A stretch of DNA of 17,228 nucleotides, from the NCBI GenBank assembly GCA_023460795.1, contig JAEWPC010000013.1, forward strand, positions 1-17,228, given 5' to 3'. The stretch is from Bacillota bacterium (lineage in GTDB: Bacteria; Bacillota; Bacilli; Paenibacillales; Paenibacillaceae). How positions within the stretch are numbered: the first letter of the stretch is position 1; every line of letters starts with the position of its first letter. A program made the position numbers and the translations under genes. The notes beneath the pieces were generated by a model, which made no database searches, was not told the DNA's origin, and saw only the letters and a list, made by a program, of their open reading frames with translations. Below are positions 14,272-17,228 of the stretch, piece by piece.

Positions 14272-14464
14272 GAAATAACAGCTGTTTGCAGTTATTGCGC
14301 CCCTAGATGGGTGTCGAGCGTAAAATAACGACGAATCGATAGTTATTTTGCGCAACTGGCGCGTAATCAGGAGGGGGATCTTTAAAATAACTGCAAATGG
14401 TTGTTATTCGTGCGGCAAGAGGCCAAGTTGTTCGAAATAACTGGATATGGCAGTTAATTGCGAC
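14272..14464. repeat. Array of four phased imperfect palindromes (array 2)
   Basis: Four units begin with AATAAC at 14274, 14324, 14386 and 14436, and each closes with GTTATT, TTATT or a near variant, for example AAATAACAGCTGTTTGCAG followed by TTATTGCG. Spacings are 50, 62 and 50 bp. The array fills the 377-nt gap between the first dehydrogenase and the TIM-barrel gene. It resembles REP-like intergenic palindromes of Paenibacillus-type genomes. No open frame or conventional terminator was found in the gap. Confidence 0.65.
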
Positions 14465-14525
14465 TGCGGAAGACGTTGGATCGAGCCGAGCATGAATTTT
14501 TTATTAGAATATGGAAGAGATATCA

Positions 14526-14533
14526 TGTAAACT
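14526..14533 (+). promoter_or_regulatory. Weak promoter candidate before the TIM-barrel gene
   Basis: TGTAAACT (14526-14533) resembles the TGTTAAACT found before the first dehydrogenase (13118-13126). It is preceded by an AT-rich stretch but no clear -35. If used, it would let the TIM-barrel gene and second dehydrogenase be transcribed independently of the first gene, past the palindrome array. Evidence is weak. Confidence 0.25.
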
Positions 14534-14624
14534 AGTAAATGTAGCAAAGATGAACGCGTGTACATAATGAGTGAGCGTCATCTCTATCTTCATTTTTACA
14601 AAGAAAGGTTCGGTGAAGGTAATC

Positions 14625-15587
14625 ATGAAGGCTGGCGTATTTATCGTATTGTTCGGCGAGAAACCGTTCGAACAAGCTTTGGACACCGTGAAAGCGACGG
14701 GACTCCAAGCCGTAGAAATCGGAACCGGCGCATACCCGGGAACGGCGCACGTGAACGCGCAGACGATCTTGAACGACGAAGCTGCGATCAAGCGGATTCG
14801 CGATGCGGTGGACAGCCGCGGGCTGACGATCAGCGCGCTGAGCTGCCACGGCAACCCGCTGCATCCGGACGCAGCGATGGCGAAGGCTCACCACGACGAT
14901 TTCGTCGCCACCGTGCAATTGGCCGAGAAGCTCGGCGTCGATACGGTCATCACGTTCTCGGGCTGTCCCGGCGATTCCCCGAACTCCAAATATCCGAATT
15001 GGGTCACTTGCCCTTGGCCGCCGGATTTCCTGACGATCCTCGAATGGCAATGGAACGAAGTCGCGATTCCGTATTGGAAAGAGCAATCCGCGTTCTGCCG
15101 CAAGCACGGCGTCAAAGTCGCGATCGAGGCTCATCCGGGCTTCCTCGTCTACAACACGGAGACGGCGCTTCGCCTTCGCCGCGAAGCCGGAGACAACATC
15201 GGCGTCAACTTCGACCCGTCGCACTTGTTCTGGCAAGGCATGGACCCGATCGAGTGCGTCAAAGCGCTCGGCGATTCGATTTATCATGTGCATGCTAAAG
15301 ATACGAAGATCGACAAACGCAACGTCGCGCTTAACGGCGTTCTCGATACGAAGCATTACGGCGATATCCTGAACCGTTCCTTCGTGTTCCGCACGGTCGG
15401 CTACGGCCACGACGACGAGTTCTGGAAAGACCTCGTCAGCGTACTGCGCCTCGTCGGCTACGACGGCACGATCAGCATCGAACACGAAGACGGCATTATG
15501 AGCGTGAACGAAGGCTTCACGAAAGCCGCAGGCTTCCTCAATAACCTCATCCTTAAAGAGAGTGCGGGTGAAATGTGGTGGGCGTAA
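14625..15587 (+). CDS. Sugar phosphate isomerase/epimerase-type TIM-barrel protein (xylose isomerase-like, AP endonuclease 2 fold)
   Basis: This 320-residue protein of the xylose-isomerase-like TIM-barrel superfamily would act in the cytoplasm on a sugar, keto-sugar or cyclitol. Likely divalent-metal ligands are E168 in VAIEAHPG, D197 with H200 in VNFDPSHLFWQG, H223 in IYHVHAKDTK and E286 in TISIEHED. SALSCHGNPLHPD (70-82) and TFSGCPGD (110-117) line the barrel mouth. The ATG at 14625 gives a normal barrel start (MKAGVFIVLFG) after GAAGG; GTG codons at 14613 and 14571 are possible but add residues unlike the family. Members paired with Gfo/Idh/MocA enzymes include inosose dehydratases and isomerases and 3-keto-glycoside lyases or hydratases. 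Its stop lies inside the next gene. Exact reaction unknown. Confidence 0.85.
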   Translation: MKAGVFIVLFGEKPFEQALDTVKATGLQAVEIGTGAYPGTAHVNAQTILNDEAAIKRIRDAVDSRGLTISALSCHGNPLHPDAAMAKAHHDDFVATVQLAEKLGVDTVITFSGCPGDSPNSKYPNWVTCPWPPDFLTILEWQWNEVAIPYWKEQSAFCRKHGVKVAIEAHPGFLVYNTETALRLRREAGDNIGVNFDPSHLFWQGMDPIECVKALGDSIYHVHAKDTKIDKRNVALNGVLDTKHYGDILNRSFVFRTVGYGHDDEFWKDLVSVLRLVGYDGTISIEHEDGIMSVNEGFTKAAGFLNNLILKESAGEMWWA

Positions 15588-16744
15588 AAAAGAAAATCAA
15601 CGTCGGCATGGTCGGCTATAAATTCATGGGCAAAGCCCATAGCCATGCTTACAAAGACGTAGGGATGTTCTTCGATACCGAAGCGGACGTCGTCATGAAG
15701 GCGATCTGCGGTCGGGACGAGCAAGGCGTCCAAGAAGCGGCCGAGAAATTCGGCTGGGAATCGTACGAGACCGATTGGCGTAAGATGGTCGCCCGCGACG
15801 ACATCGACTTCGTCGATATCAATGCTCCGAGCGACGCGCACAAAGAAATCACGCTGGCGGCCATCGCTGCGGGCAAGCACGTCTTCTGCGAGAAGCCGCT
15901 GGCGCTTAACCTTGCGGACGGACGCGAAATGCTCGCGGCGGCGGAGAAAGCGGGCATCAAGCACGCGATCTGCTTCAACTACCGCTTCCTGCCTGCCGTG
16001 CAGCTCGCAAAGCAAATTATCGATGAAGGCCGCCTCGGCGAAATTCATCATTACCGCGCGACGTACCTGCAAGATTGGCTCGTCGATCCGAACACGCCGC
16101 TCGCATGGCGCCTGAAGAAGGAAGTCGCGGGCTCCGGCGCTCACGGCGACATCAACGCGCACAGCATCGACCTCGCTCGCTTCTTGATCGGCGAATTCGA
16201 TCGCGTCGTTGGCCACAACCGCACGTTCGTGAAGGAGCGTCCGATCTTGACCGGCTCCGCGGGATTGTCCGGCACGGGCTCCTCGACCGAGAAGGGCGAA
16301 GTAACCGTCGATGACGCGACCGGCTTCCTGGCCGATTTCAAGAACGGCGCGATGGGCGTATTCGTCGCATCCCGTTTCGCGGCCGGACGCAAAAACCACA
16401 ACACGTTCGAGATTCACGGCAGCAAAGGCTCGCTGCGCTGGGATCTCGAGAAGCTGAACGAGCTGGAAGTGTACTTCCGCGAGGACGAGCCTAATCTGGC
16501 CGGCTTCCGCCGCATTATGGCGACGGAGCCGTCGCACAAGTATGCCGGCAACTGGTGGCCGACCGGTCACATCATCGGCTACGAGCATGCCTTCGTGCAC
16601 ATTGTGTACGAATTCGTGCAGCACATTAAGACGGGCTCTCCGTTCGCGCCGACGTTCTATGACGGCGTGAAGTGCCAAGAGGTGCTCGAAGCGGTCGACC
16701 TGTCGATCGAACGCGGCTCCTGGGTCGGCATCGACGAAGTGTAA
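15575..16744 (+). CDS. Gfo/Idh/MocA-family NAD(P)-dependent oxidoreductase 2
   Basis: This 389-residue dehydrogenase has a Rossmann N-terminus (INVGMVGYKFMGKAHSHAY) whose nucleotide-binding loop is GYKFMG rather than the classical GxGxxG. It also has NAPSDAHKEITLAAIAAGKH and K107 in CEKPLALN. The catalytic-domain motif GSGAHGDINAHSIDLARFLIG supplies D192 and H196. The start is GTG at 15575 (or the adjacent GTG at 15578), inside the TIM-barrel gene and overlapping it by 13 nt, so translation is probably coupled; the ribosome-binding site is poor (GGGTGA). It is not a close copy of the first dehydrogenase and probably performs a different redox step in the same pathway, for example re-reduction after isomerisation or elimination. 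A bidirectional terminator follows 20 nt after the stop. Confidence 0.85.
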   Translation: MVGVKKKINVGMVGYKFMGKAHSHAYKDVGMFFDTEADVVMKAICGRDEQGVQEAAEKFGWESYETDWRKMVARDDIDFVDINAPSDAHKEITLAAIAAGKHVFCEKPLALNLADGREMLAAAEKAGIKHAICFNYRFLPAVQLAKQIIDEGRLGEIHHYRATYLQDWLVDPNTPLAWRLKKEVAGSGAHGDINAHSIDLARFLIGEFDRVVGHNRTFVKERPILTGSAGLSGTGSSTEKGEVTVDDATGFLADFKNGAMGVFVASRFAAGRKNHNTFEIHGSKGSLRWDLEKLNELEVYFREDEPNLAGFRRIMATEPSHKYAGNWWPTGHIIGYEHAFVHIVYEFVQHIKTGSPFAPTFYDGVKCQEVLEAVDLSIERGSWVGIDEV

Positions 16745-16760
16745 CGGTTGTTCTTCATAA

Positions 16761-16808
16761 AACAATGGCGGCGCAGGGAGCAAACCTCCCTGACGCCGCC
16801 ATTTGTTT
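16761..16808. terminator. Bidirectional rho-independent terminator
   Basis: ATGGCGGCG (16765-16773) pairs with CGCCGCCAT (16794-16802), and inside it AGGGAG pairs with CTCCCT around CAAAC. The plus strand continues TTGTTTGT; the minus strand continues TTGTTTTATG. It lies between the convergent second dehydrogenase and the ABC-2-type permease and should stop both transcripts. Confidence 0.8.
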
Positions 16809-16818
16809 GTACAGGGGA

Positions 16819-17228
16819 TTATCCTTCGATATCTTTGCGCAGAAAGATGCGAAGCGAGACTTGGTAAGAGACGGTTAACAGCAGCAGCCCGGCGATGGGC
16901 AGTCCGGCGGCGAGCCGGACCCAGGACGGCTCGCCGAGGCTGAGCGTGTCTTTGAAGTTGCCGAGTCCGCCGAGAATCGCCGCGGTCAGGAAGATGACAA
17001 GAAACGAGATAAAGGACGAATTGCGCACGCCCAGCCAAAATTGCACGGGGTAATAGAGCGCGGCGAAGGCCATCGCCAGCGCGGCGGACAGCGACAGGTG
17101 CAGCGCCGTGAAAGGGAATCGTTCGTCCATCACGTATTCGTTAAACGCGTAAATCGCGGCGGAAAGAAACATGCCCAACGCCAAATAGACGAAGAGACTG
17201 ACGTATTTCGCCAGGACGATTTCCCGTC
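16819..17228 (-). CDS. ABC-2-type transporter permease, C-terminal part (runs off the right edge)
   Basis: The visible C-terminal portion of about 135 residues is highly hydrophobic, with roughly four helices (around LFVYLALGMFLSAAIYA, LSAALAMAFAALYYP, FLVIFLTAAILGGLG and LAAGLPIAGLLLLTVSY). The frame is open to the window edge and begins REIVLAKYVSLF, like the cytoplasmic segment after 'LPVSR' in ABC-2 membrane proteins of the BcrB or ABC2_membrane_5 type. The protein ends VSLRIFLRKDIEG, also typical. These proteins pair with a separate ATPase, here outside the window. The start is not in the window; TTG and ATG codons near 17172-17184 are unlikely starts because the frame continues sensibly upstream. 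Substrate unknown. Confidence 0.7.
   Translation of the reverse strand, partial: REIVLAKYVSLFVYLALGMFLSAAIYAFNEYVMDERFPFTALHLSLSAALAMAFAALYYPVQFWLGVRNSSFISFLVIFLTAAILGGLGNFKDTLSLGEPSWVRLAAGLPIAGLLLLTVSYQVSLRIFLRKDIEG

Noticed and set aside
15458..17038. Open frame of 526 codons on the minus strand opposite the second dehydrogenase
   Set aside because: It is antisense to a Gfo/Idh/MocA gene, crosses the terminator hairpin at 16765-16802, runs into the frame of the ABC-2 permease and resembles no family.

Overview
The window looks like a chromosome segment of a moderately GC-rich Bacillota, most likely a Paenibacillus or Cohnella relative. The grounds are the AGGAGG-type ribosome-binding sites, a PhoP/PhoR pair, a class I Fe-S fumarase, AraC-plus-Gfo/Idh/MocA sugar clusters and arrays of short intergenic palindromes. 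Genus is an inference; no rRNA or tRNA gene is present.

Left end (1-361): the left end of an IS3/IS150-type insertion sequence (transposase N-terminus plus terminal repeat, ending at about 127), then a gene-free stretch with four phased imperfect palindromes. Positions 362-5302: a YfbR-type HD nucleotidase (minus), divergent from a class I fumarase, then a PhoR-like kinase and a PhoP-like regulator. The regulator has its own leader with an 11-bp-phased TTTACA-type motif that looks like a Pho box, and a terminator follows it.

Positions 5303-11278: an AT-richer small membrane-anchored protein with a DUF4362-like region, then an OmpR-type regulator and sensor kinase overlapping by 4 nt. A perfect terminator hairpin separates these from an ABC ATPase and an eight-helix FtsX-type permease. 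A TTAAG direct repeat with 11-bp spacing lies upstream of the ABC genes and suggests that the regulator controls the transporter, in the general style of Gram-positive peptide-sensing or detoxification modules. The module does not match the Bce type.

Positions 11268-12180: a frameshifted DUF559 endonuclease-like gene (minus) whose 3' end overlaps the permease gene, and an intergenic region with a terminator-like hairpin and two near-identical palindromes 51 bp apart. Positions 12177-16744: an AraC regulator (minus) divergent from a Gfo/Idh/MocA dehydrogenase, a second four-palindrome array, a xylose-isomerase-like TIM-barrel protein and a second Gfo/Idh/MocA dehydrogenase overlapping it by 13 nt. 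This set fits a sugar or cyclitol oxidation-isomerisation/elimination route; the substrate cannot be read from the sequence. A bidirectional terminator then faces a partial ABC-2-type permease (minus) that runs off the right edge.

The least explained signals are the palindrome arrays, two of which share a roughly 50/62/50 bp phase while differing in sequence, and the two unnamed modules (regulator-kinase-ABC and AraC-Gfo-TIM-Gfo).
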